A stretch of DNA of 64,000 nt. It comes from Kondoa malvinella (Eukaryota > Basidiomycota > Agaricostilbomycetes > Agaricostilbales > Kondoaceae). Shown piece after piece: positions 44,443 to 55,773 of the stretch. Positions within the stretch are counted from its first letter, which is position 1. Each line of letters opens with the position of its first letter. The stretch is from positions 248,001 through 312,000 of the forward strand of contig BCIM01000010.1 in assembly GCA_039545315.1 (NCBI GenBank), given 5' to 3'. Below the pieces are notes generated by a model that ran no database searches, had not been told where the DNA came from, and saw only the letters and a list, made by a program, of their open reading frames with translations. The position numbers were made by a program, and so were the translations under genes.

Positions 44443-45740
44443 ATGAGAGCGCTACCTGCATTGCTGCTGCTCCTCTTCGGGCAAGCATACGCCCATTCCT
44501 TCTTGTTAGGATGCCACTTTCCATTTTTGTTCAAGTTGCGCTAAACTCTGCCCTCTAGGCTATGTACAGACTGGTATGTCTATCCTTTTCGATGATATCT
44601 ACAGCATCTGATACCCATGCGAAGGGATCAAACGACGAATTGTCCAGTGAGTGCAGTCTGTTATGTTCAGGATCGGCCACCTAAATATTCGCGGTAGGAT
44701 AACAGACCCTATTGGAAGTCACCTACCATCGATCCAACGAAATCAAGGTTCTACTTCGTCAACAAGAGTAAGCAGCTTTCCTACACGAGGGCGTACTCAT
44801 GTTGATTCCGTTAGCTGGCGAACCTTTGATTCGGATGGCCAATGAGGGTTATGAACCGGATTATACAGTCGACAAATATCCGAACGAGATTATGCGACCT
44901 GGTTTTCTGTTAGTTTTCGATCCGCATGCTTGGTCAATGTTCTGAACTGAGTATAGGAACAATAATTCTGCACCGTGCGCCCATTTCACACCGAATTAGA
45001 AACCCTCATTGATTCCTTCCGTCAGAGTCGTCTATCCAGGTCAATCACAACGCTCAGTCTGGCTAGAGGCAAGTCCCAACCTTTTACCCATCTAACACCC
45101 CAACTGAATCAGACGCTATTGCAGAATAACCACGGAGCTACCCTCAATCCACTCAATCAAGGCGCTAAACTCATCTCCATCTTTTACTCGCCCACCGAAG
45201 CACCAACAACGGATTTATGGACTTCTTCAAAACCTTTTGCGCAATTGGAATACGGCGAGAAGTGTATGGATCCTGGTGATACTGTGAGTCCTTCTTTGTA
45301 TCAAGTATATGAATGGCTCATGTTTCGTGAGCAGGGTTTAGCGATGAATCAAACGACGAAAACGGTCTGTTTTGGTGATTGGACAGTGCCTACGAATCTA
45401 CCGCAGGGATTGAATCGATTCATCTGGAGTTGGGCATTGTGAGCTCTTCATTCATCTGTCTCAATCAACGCTGATGTTCCATAGTGCGCCATTGGAAGGT
45501 CAGCTTCTTTACAGCTACTTGAGCCGAGTTGACTTATGAACAGGACTGCCATTCGACTATGCGTCTGGTTTCATGCTCAATATCCAACCTCGAGAATGCT
45601 ACGATAAAGTACACAAGGCTTCAAGTGTGAGCAAACGCTCGCTTCGAATCTCACCGAAGGTACAGCGTCATTTGCGCAAGAGTAGTCTTTGGCGTCGATA
45701 TGTCAGATGGGCGAACAAGCTTGTACAGTATGAACTGTGA
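44443..45740 (+). CDS. secreted protein with predicted N-terminal histidine, histidine-brace (LPMO-like) candidate
   Basis: A signal peptide MRALPALLLLLFGQAYA is followed by HSF; cleavage after AYA leaves His at residue 1. After a gttagg intron the frame reads LLCTDWDQTTNCP, giving HSFLLCTDWDQ, like the HSWxxCTD opening I recall in some secreted fungal copper-binding proteins. Later exons include RFYFVNKTGEPLIRMANEGY, ISIFYSPTEAPTTDLW and CFGDWTVPTNLPQGLNRFIW with SWAL, which looks like a beta-sandwich strand pair. The tail is basic. About eight short introns; several joins in 44600-45070 are uncertain. Family is inferred, not proven; no second histidine or tyrosine of a brace was assigned. 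Confidence 0.5.
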
Positions 45741-45825
45741 AGGGGAAACTGGGATTGTCGATAGACCTTGTTTATGCATTGATCGAGAGGCCAGAGCCTA
45801 GGAAGGTTATCAGTCAGCAGCGATT

Positions 45826-47133
45826 ATGCGCAAACCTATATTGTGCGCTGTTGGTGGGCCTTCATGCTCTGGCAAGTGAGCGATAAACTATGTGTATTGC
45901 GGAATAGCCTCACGAGACGACAGGACCACTCTGGCCAAACATCTGCAGCGGATCATGGGCGATAAATGTCTGATATTGCATCAAGTGAGCTGCTTGTGAA
46001 GGCGGTAGCTGTGCTGATGTGTGCTTGTAGGACGATTACGCTCCTGTATGCCTCTGCCTCAAATCCTGGACATGAGATTGAAAGTAGGGCAGCCTCAAAA
46101 CAGTCTTCCAATACACCCGAAACTACAAGTAGAAGACTGGGATATAGCGCCTACAGCTATAGAATGGCAAGGTTTCCGATCTGGTCTGCATTACATACGA
46201 GAGAACGCAGCTTTACCTCCTGGATTGGTCTCGCATGGTCCGTCGCTTGCTTCTTTCTCTGGTTCGCCAGATGAATTATACATGTGCGGGACAGATCATT
46301 TGAATGAACAGATACCTGTACCTATACCGGATGAGCTGTAGGTGGAATGGAGGCTAAGCTGGGTTGTTCCCTAAGTCTCTTGCGATCTACAGGACAGAGC
46401 GATGGAAGAAGACGTTCGACGAGTTAGATGAAGAGATAGTGTATATAATATGTGACGGGTAAGCAGCTCATCTGTCCCTGCTATTATCGGGCAAACGCAA
46501 GTGTTTAGCTTTCTGCTTTATTGGGATGAAGATGCATGTCGACAATACGACGTCAAGCTGTTTGTACGCGAAGGCTTTGATGTACTCAAGCAAAGACGAG
46601 AAGCACGAGCTGGATATGTCAGTTGTCATTAAACGCTGTCCGATAACAGGACTGAGAATCAAAGCGCTGACAGGTCACTGCCTGTATGTTCGATGATTGG
46701 CTTGTCTGAACATGAGCTAATTCTCCGCTCACCTCCTCTTTCTTTCTTTTGTACTTCTTTTCCTTCATCCGCCGTTTTCTCGTGTTGAGCTCAATCTGCT
46801 CCAGCCGGCGATTTATGGAAAGACCCCGAGGGCTATGTACGCTCTCTAGCTGTTATCTTTCCATATCACTGAAAGCATTGCACGCAGTGGGACGAAGGTA
46901 TATTTACTCAATAAATTGTACCGAAATCTCAACGTCGTGTGATAGTTGCCTGGCCAGCCTACCTCGAAGCGCACAAGAGTCTCTTCGTTGATGGAGATGT
47001 CCCAAACGGTGAAATAGATAGCTCAACAGTCGCCGGCTCAAATATGGTTCTCCTACAAGGACAGGTGTTATCAATGAGCGAGATTGTGGACAAGTCATGT
47101 AGGGCTATATTAGATGCTGTAAAGGTGCAATAG
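45826..47133 (+). CDS. NRK1: nicotinamide riboside kinase
   Basis: Phosphorylates nicotinamide riboside to NMN in NAD salvage. It starts MRKPILCAVGGPSCSGK with a Walker A motif split by an intron, continues TTLAKHLQRIMGDKCLILHQ and DDYAP, then LPIHPKLQVEDWDIAPTAIE with WQGFRSGLHYIREN, FSFLLYWDEDACRQYDVKLF with REGFDVLKQRREARAGYV, and LWKDPEGYV joined to WDEVAWPAYLEAHKSLFVDG. The block order and the DWD motif match the NRK family. The junction between DDYAP and the next exon (about 46047-46100) cannot be made with standard GT-AG splicing in frame, so that part of the model is uncertain. Confidence 0.8.
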
Positions 47134-47427
47134 ACTTGTAGAAATGGAAGCAGATGTGGAAGCAATGTCGCTTCTTTGATCATTGTCATGGGTTGCTTTT
47201 GACCGCGACTCCGAGTCGAGGCACGCAAACTTTTCCGTGAGTGTCTCAATTCCTTTCTTCTGACCTCAGTCTACTCGCCTCGCACATGATTAGAAAGCAT
47301 TTTACAGCATTAGAACCGCTACAAAGACCTCGCTTTCGAGCGTTGCATGGTTACAAACAACTCTCTTATCTACCCTGATGCCCTTCTTTCTCTTGCTTTG
47401 ACTTGTTCAGGTTGAAGAGAGCCTAAC

Positions 47428-48987
47428 ATGTATGCATATGCACAGGGAATGGCCGTGCCGTCGCACATGCAATGGCAACCTCGACCTGCTCAACCCGCAC
47501 CGAGCGCATCGACTGCTCAACAAGGTATTCCAGGTCCATCTCGCCAGCCGCCTAGTCAGAAGGATCAGAGGATGGGCATGCCTACGCCAACGGGTCTTGG
47601 TGTACGGCCAAATTCGCCAGCTGTGCCAAAAGAGGTAGACTTAGCTATAATGTATGTAGTCTTTTTCAAATGAAGCTTATCACGCTGAGATGCACGTGAA
47701 GGTCTTTGCCATCAGCAGATAAATCGGCATACTATGATTCGGAGGAATCAGAAGTCGAGCCCGTGCGGAACTACAGAATGTCAAACCGCGGTAACAAGCT
47801 GTCTGCCTCTCGGAATGCCAGAAAAGGTCGTTTAGCAGATTGGTCGGCTTCCTTCCCTTCCTCAATCGACTCGGACGAACGCGCACGAAAACGTCAACGC
47901 ATCCATCTCACGCCCAACCTCTACCTCGTACCGAAAAGCAGCAACGCCCATCCTGATGATATTCCAGTCGAAGCCGTCTTACCTCCACCACCTAGAAATC
48001 CGATAGACATTTTCACTTCTTCCTCGACCATCAAGCTTTTCTCAGCCAAACAATCTTGTTTACCTGATTTGGCTTTGAGCGCTATTGGCCTTATTGAAAG
48101 TGATATGATTTGCACGAAAGCTTTGACGAGGGTGTGCACTACTCTGAGAGGGGATGATCATAATTGGGATACGAGTCTAGCGGATGAAGCTGCTGAAGCC
48201 AAGGAGAAGCAGAGCAAAGAGGCTGAGATGGGAAGGAGAATATCGCAGACTGTTGCCGCGGAAAAGGATCAGATCACACCGGTGCAAGTAGCTGGCGAGC
48301 CAATATTGACGGCGGAAGTTGAAGTGGAAGTGGATCCAGCTCAAGATGTGCAAATGGCCGATGCAGGTACTGCACAAGCAAAGGAATCAGTGGACGTGCC
48401 GGCTATGCTATCGGCTGTTGGCGAAGATGCGCCAATACCTCCTTCTCCAGTCAAAATCGAAGAAGCGCATATCGAACCAGTTGATGAACATGCTACCCAA
48501 TCAGCTCCTCAACAGCCAACGGAAAGTGGTCCTCGATCTTCTTCAACATCGCCAGATATAGCTATGAGCAGCCTCTCCCGTCCGTTTGTAGACGACAACA
48601 AGTTCAAACATTTGCTCAACCCCCAAAGCCACATTGAAAGTCTCTTTATCTCTCCTACTGCAATTGTTCTACCGCCTATGGAGAACTTTGCGCCTAGAGG
48701 CGCACCTCAACCGCTGCCTTCTATCGTTTCGCCTGCAGACCAACAAGGGTTATTGCATGTCAGCTTGACGGAATTGCAGAGGTTCTTGGCGGATAGTCTA
48801 GAGTATCAAGAGCGCTTGGGCGAGATCAGAGATGGCATTTTGGCTGTCGAGCGCAGGAGACAAGGGCTGTATGCTATCATCAAGAGCTTTGTGAGTATTT
48901 TCAATTGCTCGGCTTGGGCTTGCTGACTTTTGTATTCAGGCACATGACTATCTTGCGAACGAAGAAGCTGCTCGTCTCGGACAGTGA
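47428..48987 (+). CDS. RXT2: RXT2-like subunit of the Rpd3L histone deacetylase complex
   Basis: A transcriptional corepressor subunit. It starts MYAYAQGMAVPSHMQW with a Pro/Gln-rich lead. After one intron (about 47653-47704) comes YYDSEESEVEPVRNYRMSNR and GNKLSASRNARKGRLADWS, the RXT2 N-terminal domain with its NRGNKL block, then RKRQRIHLTPNLYL. The middle is acidic and disordered. The C-terminus has a helix ELQRFLADSLEYQERLGEIR and, after a last intron, AHDYLANEEAARLGQ. Two introns only. It converges with the HPP gene 69 bp away. Confidence 0.78.
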
Positions 48988-49056
48988 TCAATCATTGTTG
49001 TTGCTATTTGCTTGGATGTCGATATTGTACAATGTAATTTTATACCTGGTCTTTGC

Positions 49057-50316
49057 CTAGAAGGCCCTCTTCTCTCGCTGTCTCCCTCGCTCTGCCTCCG
49101 TCTTTGCCTCGTCAGCCATCCTTCCCTCGCTTTCCCCTCGTTCCATTGCATTTTCTCCTCCTGTCCAAACACCCTCTTCAGCCCGCTCCATAGCTCCCGC
49201 CTTCTTCTCCTTTTCCAATGCCTCCTTCTCAGCAGCTACTTGACTTGGTGACTTCACGAAACAAGGTTTGGGCGACCACCAATAAACAGGATATCGCCTT
49301 CGGCCTAGGTTCATCCATAGTACACCCCAGAGCATCATGAGGATTGAAGAGACGAAAATGACCAGTATGTATTCTGCAAAGAATCAGTCGGCTTTTGAGA
49401 CAGACATGAAAAGAAATGCTCACTCCATTGTAATTCGACAGCAGCTGGTAGTATAGACCCAAGAATAGCAGTCGCACCACCTGGTGGATGTAAGGTACCC
49501 GTTATATGCATCACCGTCAAGCAAGTAGCCATGCTTAATGCTGAATTTAGCCAATGGAGGTTATCGTCAAACGCATTGTTGACTACTGTATCGCTTGGGA
49601 TTGTATAATCTGGTCGGACAGAGAATAGGCGAGTGATGATTACTGCTGTGAGTGCAGAGAGGACTTGACCGCCGACTACATTTCTGGGCTGTAGGAAACA
49701 TGAGCTTTCACATACAAGCGGCGAGGGAAGATAGATATACCTGACTAACAGGTGCGTCTGACATGCCATAGATGAGTACAGCAGAAGCACCAAAAGAACC
49801 AATAATGAGCGGGACTTGGTATTGCTGAAACAGGGCTGAAGCCGACATGACAGCTTCAACCAACACGATAGAAACGAAAGCGCCTATCCAACCAAAGAGC
49901 CATATTTCGTACTTGATAGGTATCCGCGTGAGCCATTTCAAAGGCCAAATAGGCGGATAAAGAGGTCCAACATTGTCTTTCGGCCGGTAACCTGTGAATC
50001 GAGCTAGTATCGGAGGTAGAGAAGCTCGATAATCTCGTCGAAGTATCGCTAATGGCCCTCTGCTTTCTTCTGAAGTCGCTCGTGCTGCTGCTTTAGCTGC
50101 TGGTTGTTTTTCCTTGTCTTGCGGTTCATCTTCTGGAATCCGGGGCCGACTGGAGGATGAACGACTTTCCCTTTGCTGGCGAAAGAGAGGTGCACGACTG
50201 GAATTTCTATAAGGTGACAAAGACTGTCCGCTTCGATCGTTCGAGTCTTCTCGGTATGAAATTCGACTTGAACGATTTTGTACCGAGGACGGAGGAGGGG
50301 AGATGCTTGGTTCCAT
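49057..50316 (-). CDS. HPP family integral membrane protein
   Basis: A four-helix membrane protein of the HPP family, whose plant members transport nitrite into plastids; the fungal role is not established. The N-terminus MEPSISPPPSSVQNRSSR is about 110 disordered residues. The HPP domain then has helices IWLFGWIGAFVSIVLVEAVM, VPLIIGSFGASAVLIYGM, VVGGQVLSALTAVIITRLF and later ILVIFVSSILMMLWGVLW. The signature LHPPGGATAILGSILPA is present. The C-terminal tail (about 60 residues) is a charged Glu/Lys/Arg helix, likely a coiled coil. Two introns. Confidence 0.85.
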
Positions 50317-50548
50317 GCACGCAACTGGCTGACTGGTTGAACAGGTATAAGGTATGTACAGGCGCCAGCAGGGTATAAACAAGACAACAGTACAGTCCGC
50401 CGTCAAAGAGCGAAAGAATGGAGTCGGCTAAATTAAGCATGACAGGGAGGAATGCGACACAGCAAGAGTAAGTACAGCAAGCGAATTCCTTTGACTTTGT
50501 AGTACAAGGAAAGAGTATACAAGAGCATCTGGCACACACGTACAGCTT

Positions 50549-51632
50549 CTAGACCCGCTGAATGCCTGAAACACCTTCAAACTTCCATACCTTCCGCAGG
50601 ACAGCTACTGCTACACCATCCGGTGTATCGGTGAACCGTTGGACATCGGTGTAGCTCTGAGTCATGTTGTCAGAACATATGTGCGTCGGTCTGACAACGG
50701 AAAGTACTTACTGATTAAAAGTGTATCTTGACCATCGAACTACTCTCCCCCTCCATTCCCGCCTATGCGTTTATTCATTGCCTCTTACAATCCGCCGAGA
50801 GCAGGACCGGCCCCAAAGCACCAAAGGGCAGACGAAACCTGCAACGTTGACAACCTGAATGATGACAGGGCGAGCAGCGGGTTCGAGCATTGCAAGGGCA
50901 CAAATGTTGCTGCCGAAGACGATGAATGCATAGAACAGGCATAATTAAAAGTAGGTTTCATATTTCACAAGGGCTGGTTCTTCCACTTCACCCAACGCGT
51001 GGTCGCTTTGCAGAAAGATGGCCAGAACGAGAAACACTGTGTGGCCGCCCATCATACCGAAGCAGGTCGAGGGATCCTTATCGAAGTGAGTCGGCATGTC
51101 TTCGTCAACCGGTCCCGTATTGATGGAAACGACGTGATAGGTAGCCAACGAGAAGAGGAGCAGATGGAGCCAACGATAAAGTAGACGCCGGACTGGTACG
51201 ATCTGCTGAGTTGTAACTTGCTGCAATCGGGCAATGCAACAGGCGTGTCAACAGATTGCTCTAGAGTTTCATCGTAAAGAGGAGGAGGAGGGGTTTTGGG
51301 AAGCAGGCTCTCTTCATCTTCCGAATACCACGCATTACTTGATAGCAGTCTGGAGATGTGGGTATAAACAAGCGATGGTGGTCGGAAGCAAAAGGGACGG
51401 TCTAAATTTTGAATGGCATACTTTTGGCTGTCTGTTAGTTCAGGTCCGGAGGCACGATAAAGTACCTGTTTCCGGATCTGTACAATATCATCGTATCTAC
51501 ACACATGTACTTCTTCTCAAGCGCAGCTGGACCAGCGAATCGTCTCTGCATCATCATCCGTCGACTTCTTCTTTGCGATTGCAGCAGTCTTTGGAGGTGA
51601 ACATACATTCGATCTTACAATCCCCAACCCAT
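50549..51632 (-). CDS. multi-pass membrane protein, unknown, model incomplete
   Basis: Coding signal is clear but the exon structure is not. Open pieces include YDDIVQIRKQVLYRASGPEL, DRPFCFRPPSLVYTHISRLL, a proline stretch TPPPPLYDETL (a PPLY motif), then hydrophobic helices (LLYRWLHLLLFSLATYHVVS, GGHTVFLVLAIFL, LFYAFIVFGSNICALAML, VVNVAGFVCPLVLWG). A last exon reads FDGQDTLLISNYTDVQRFTD and TPDGVAVAVLRKVWKFEG, ending GIQRV. I favour a start MGWG with a longer first intron; MMMQRRFAG at 51561 is the alternative. Between helix 2 and helix 3 an in-frame TAA cannot be removed with certainty. At least four membrane spans. Confidence 0.45.
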
Positions 51633-51706
51633 CCTATCTGCCCGGGACTGTATTGCGGCACCATCATTAGCGGTCAACCAGAATAACCTCGAAGTACACT
51701 CACACT

Positions 51707-54700
51707 CTATTCCTCATCATCGTCCTCTTCAGACGCAGACGCTTCCTCTTCAGAAGGCGCAACATCATCACTTGCACTCGCATCTTCAGAGTAGTCATCT
51801 TCAGATGAACCAGAGGATGCTTTGGCCCCACCCTCTTCCAGTTCGAAAGCAGATCCAGCTGACGACTCTTCGCTGTCTGATCCGCCTTCGTCCTTGTCGC
51901 CTAGGAAGCCCCATCCTCCTTCGTTGAAGAATTCGAATGGGTCGTCGTTGCTGCAAGGCGAAGATTAGATGAGCTGAGGTAGCACAAAAGAGTCCTTGGA
52001 CTTACACTGTCTTCATGATAGCAGGCCAGTTCAAGTTGACAGGTCCTGGACATCACTATCAGCCTTTGCGCAGACCCAAAAGTCGGAAAGCAGACCTTCG
52101 GTCGTCGGGATATCAGTCGAATCAAGCCAATCACGCACGCTATCAAGCTCATTCATCGGCACAGTATTGATATGAACAGGCGGTCTTGTAAAGTCAGAGA
52201 ACACGAGAACCATATCAAAGTTCTTCAGACCGAATTGAACACGTTCTAGATGCGCGATTTCAATCTCGTTCAGTGTTACGACCAGGAAAGGTGGTTCAGA
52301 AAGGTGGACCAGACAGTCTGTAGATGGTTGTAGAGTGACGTTGGTCCTGTGAATTCGCGGACAGCATGAACTTCGTAAGTGAAGGTCCTCTCGTCTGAAC
52401 TCACCTGAAAGGCACACCGCCGAACCCAAGCTCTCTGAAAGGTATGTCGACGTCGAAGCGACCATTCGACTGCACAGACCATACCGTCAGCCTTCAGTAA
52501 ATACAGACGCAAATCGGACATACCGTCTCTGCAATCTTGTCGGCAAAAGCTTTGAACTCCTTGTTCAGTCTCGCTCTCTGCCGCCTTTCTTCCTGCTCTT
52601 GCTCCATCTCGTCTTCCTCATGCTGACGCCTCTTCTTTCTGTTGCCTGTCTCGTCGAAAGATTGATCGGAAGCTTCACGGTAGAATTGGATGTCCTTGAC
52701 TTTCTTTTTACCTAGCATGATGGGCGATTTAAGATGAACGTGAACCAATACGACGAGCTCATTGTCACAAGGTTGGAAGAATAGATGCTTGATGTTGGCG
52801 AAAGTGATATCTACGCATAGATGAGATTTGCAAAAGGCAGGAGATGGGATGACATACCGCATTTGTGATCGGATCTAGCTTTCGAAGCCCAGCGAATACC
52901 ATTTCTGTGAATCTCGACATCTCCAGTAGACCGCTTGCCTTCGAAAGGAGGACGAAGCCAAGTATCATGCAATCGCGCCTTGCGGCCTTCTTCCAGCTGC
53001 TCTTGCTCAATCACATCAGCCATCTCTTTCTTCAGGTTTTCTCTTTTGGTAGACTCCTTCTTGAGATCAGTGATAGCCTTGTGCACTTCGCTGAAACGGT
53101 AATTGTCCGTGCTGCGGTAGGTCAACGCTCTGATAAAGTTGGCTTCGAGATCTTCGAAAGGCGTGTCTTCCTTCTTGCCTGTAATCTGACCAGGAGTAAC
53201 AAACATGATTCGGACAACCGTGTAATCGCCTTCTTCCTGCTTGATGGCATTCTTGATGGTCTTGATGTGGAAAGGTACAGCGAAACCGTTAATTGGTAAG
53301 ATGACAGTTTGCTTGCGATGGTCCACCACGATCTGAACCACGCTCAGCCACAGACACGTAGGAAGGGAGCGGACTGCTTACCTGAAGATCCTTGACGGCG
53401 CTCGGTAGCTGATTCTCCCTTTGGTAACTCTCAAATCGCTTCCACTGCTTCTCTTTGACCTGTCCGGACCCACTTCCATCTGCATACTTTTCCAATCCCT
53501 CTTGCTGTCTTCTCGCAGCCAATTCCCGCTGGTGCTCTCTCCTACGCTCAGAAGACTCGTTCTGCGCGTTATCCTTGTTTCTGAGCTTGGAGCGAACGAC
53601 AGTAGTAGTTGTGCGTGCTGCCGGTGCAGCATCTGCACGAGTAGATCGGCTTTTGCCATTGGTCTTCGCGGACTTGTCTTTCTTTGCTGGTTGCTCTTCC
53701 TATGCGATCAAAAAACTTCAGCGATGGAGGTCCCGATAGGGCATTCTGACGTACAGCGAAGGAGAACATGACTTCATCTGCAGATTTAAGGCCCTCTGAA
53801 AGAAGAGTTGTCCCGTTCTTGCCCACGAGAGCAGTATCAGTCAACACCAGCGCGTAGCTGTTCGCACAGTCAGCATAATTGCGAACTGCCGGACAAACGA
53901 TTACCTCTTCTTCGCATCTTTTGGATCAGGTACGTCAGAGAACCCAAGCGTCAAGCTGATGACCATGTTCTCCTTGAGCGTTTTGGTGCATTTCGGACCA
54001 AGGGTATAGCTTGACTCTCTGAACTCGATACCAATCTATAACACACTGAGCTAGCTTCGAGCCCTCATTCAACAAACGCACGATGAAACCCATATTCTTG
54101 AGGAAATGTTCGAGCAGATCAGGCTTCTCAGCTTGAATCTTGTCTTTTGTGCTGGCATAGATATCTTTTGCTATCGCGCCATCTTTGAGCTCGCCTAGAA
54201 CATATTGCTGTAGCTTGACGAGGAAGTTGAAGTTGTCTTTTTGGGTCTGTCAGAAGATTCTCCCTCAGCTTGGTACAGGCAAAAAAAGACATTCACCGAC
54301 CTTGTGTGGATCGATGATGAATGTTCGACCAGTGTTTGAGCAATACGACTTGTACCGCACTCCGATCGAGCAGAGAATGACGCCAGGCTTCAACTTGTTC
54401 TCGTCTGATTGTGCCGAAGATCGCAAGTCGTACGAGCCCCCAGACTGGATGATAGGAGTGTAGCACCATTCTGAAATACTTCGGTCGAATTTGACCTGTA
54501 TGGCAAGTCAATCATGGAGGACTTTGAGTCCAATAGAACGAATTGACATACACCTTTACCTGCATCAAATCCTTTCCAAATCTTTGGCACTTCTAGCTGT
54601 TGCTCGACTCGATCCGCAAGCTTTTCGTGAGTGATCTTCTGCTCCGAGTCGACAATGTTGGACATTTCGTCAGAGAAGTAGTTCATGAGGTGCATTGAGG

Positions 54701-55498
54701 CCTTTGCGCCAGCGCTTTGGATTTGCTGTTCGCCAAACATCGAATATATCAGCAGAATCCTGACAATTAGACAGCTTGACGGACAATCTCATCATCTTCT
54801 TTGATAGCCATCAGACCAGCTACTGAATTTGAGACATCCACGAGAGTAATCTTGCTAGCACGATCCTCCTTGCCTAGGTAGGCTTGCCATTCATCGACGA
54901 ATTTGCCAGTGAATTTGTCCTTTGCGAGATGCCCGACGTTCTTCTGTCAACACAGAACTCAATCCTGAGATTCTTGATCAATGAGTGAGCGGACTGACCC
55001 CGTCCAGAGTGCTAAACACATCGTCCCATAGCTTCTCGTTTGCTGTCGGGTCTTTGCCTCGCGTAATGACTTCTACAGGCATGTTCCTTTTCTTGCCTTC
55101 ATCTGCTAGTGATTGGACAATTTTGGCTGTGACACGACACTGTCCTTAGCTACCGGCAGGAAGCCAAAGTCGTGCGACCTCACTTCTAGATGAGCCTGCT
55201 AATATCACGCATCTATCCGCTGCGACAAGCATGAGGGTAGAAGGAAATTCATAGCCGAGTAGCCACGTCTGTCCGTCCGTACTACCTACTAAGCAACCGA
55301 TGCTGCTGACCGAGAGAAAGGACAGACCTGGAAAGCAGTCGTCTTTCTGTATGGGTTGTCCTCGTCTGAGCCTCCCGCAACGAGCAAAAGTGAGTCAACA
55401 GGAGTTAGATCCGTGTCTGCGTCTTGAATTTTCCAGGCTGCTTGAACGCGCTCCAGGCGACGAAAGAATTGAGCGACATCAATTGTTGGCTCTGACAT
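51707..55498 (-). CDS. SPT16: FACT complex subunit Spt16
   Basis: The large subunit of the FACT histone chaperone, which reorganises nucleosomes during transcription and replication. It starts [20 protein letters not shown] and enters the inactive aminopeptidase-like domain ([20 protein letters not shown]). The middle domain includes [40 protein letters not shown] and [13 protein letters not shown]. The end of the chaperone region has [20 protein letters not shown] and the PH-like block NLHWP-type LEFAVQ region near 52050-52480. The C-terminus is an acidic tail of about 70 residues ([19 protein letters not shown], then Asp/Glu/Ser) ending DDDEE. Many introns. Length and domain order match the family. 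Confidence 0.92.
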
Positions 55499-55773
55499 GA
55501 CGGCCGCGCTTCAGGGGAGAGGTGCACGCGTAGAAGGCAGCCAGGTAGACAGAAAACGCCTGCGAGAGACGCGGTATCGCTGTTGGTGAGAAAGATGGGT
55601 GAGGTGAAGAACGAAATCGCTACGTGCAGCCTGGTAGTGGCAATCGCGTCTATACAGCTGATACAGTGATACTAGAAGTGTCAGACATTACTCTTGCACA
55701 AAGTAGCTGTTTGCTGGCCGAAGCAAACGCACACCCTTCATCTTGCAGAATCAAAGTAACACTGTGCATTGAA

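Noticed and set aside
50870..50900. GGTTCGA-like element resembling a tRNA T-arm
   Set aside because: No matching acceptor stem, D-arm or anticodon arm around it; it falls in the membrane-protein exon.
53421..53771. Plus-strand hydrophobic frames opposite SPT16
   Set aside because: Mirror of charged SPT16 coding sequence; reversal of Glu/Lys codons gives Leu/Phe-rich frames that mimic membrane segments.
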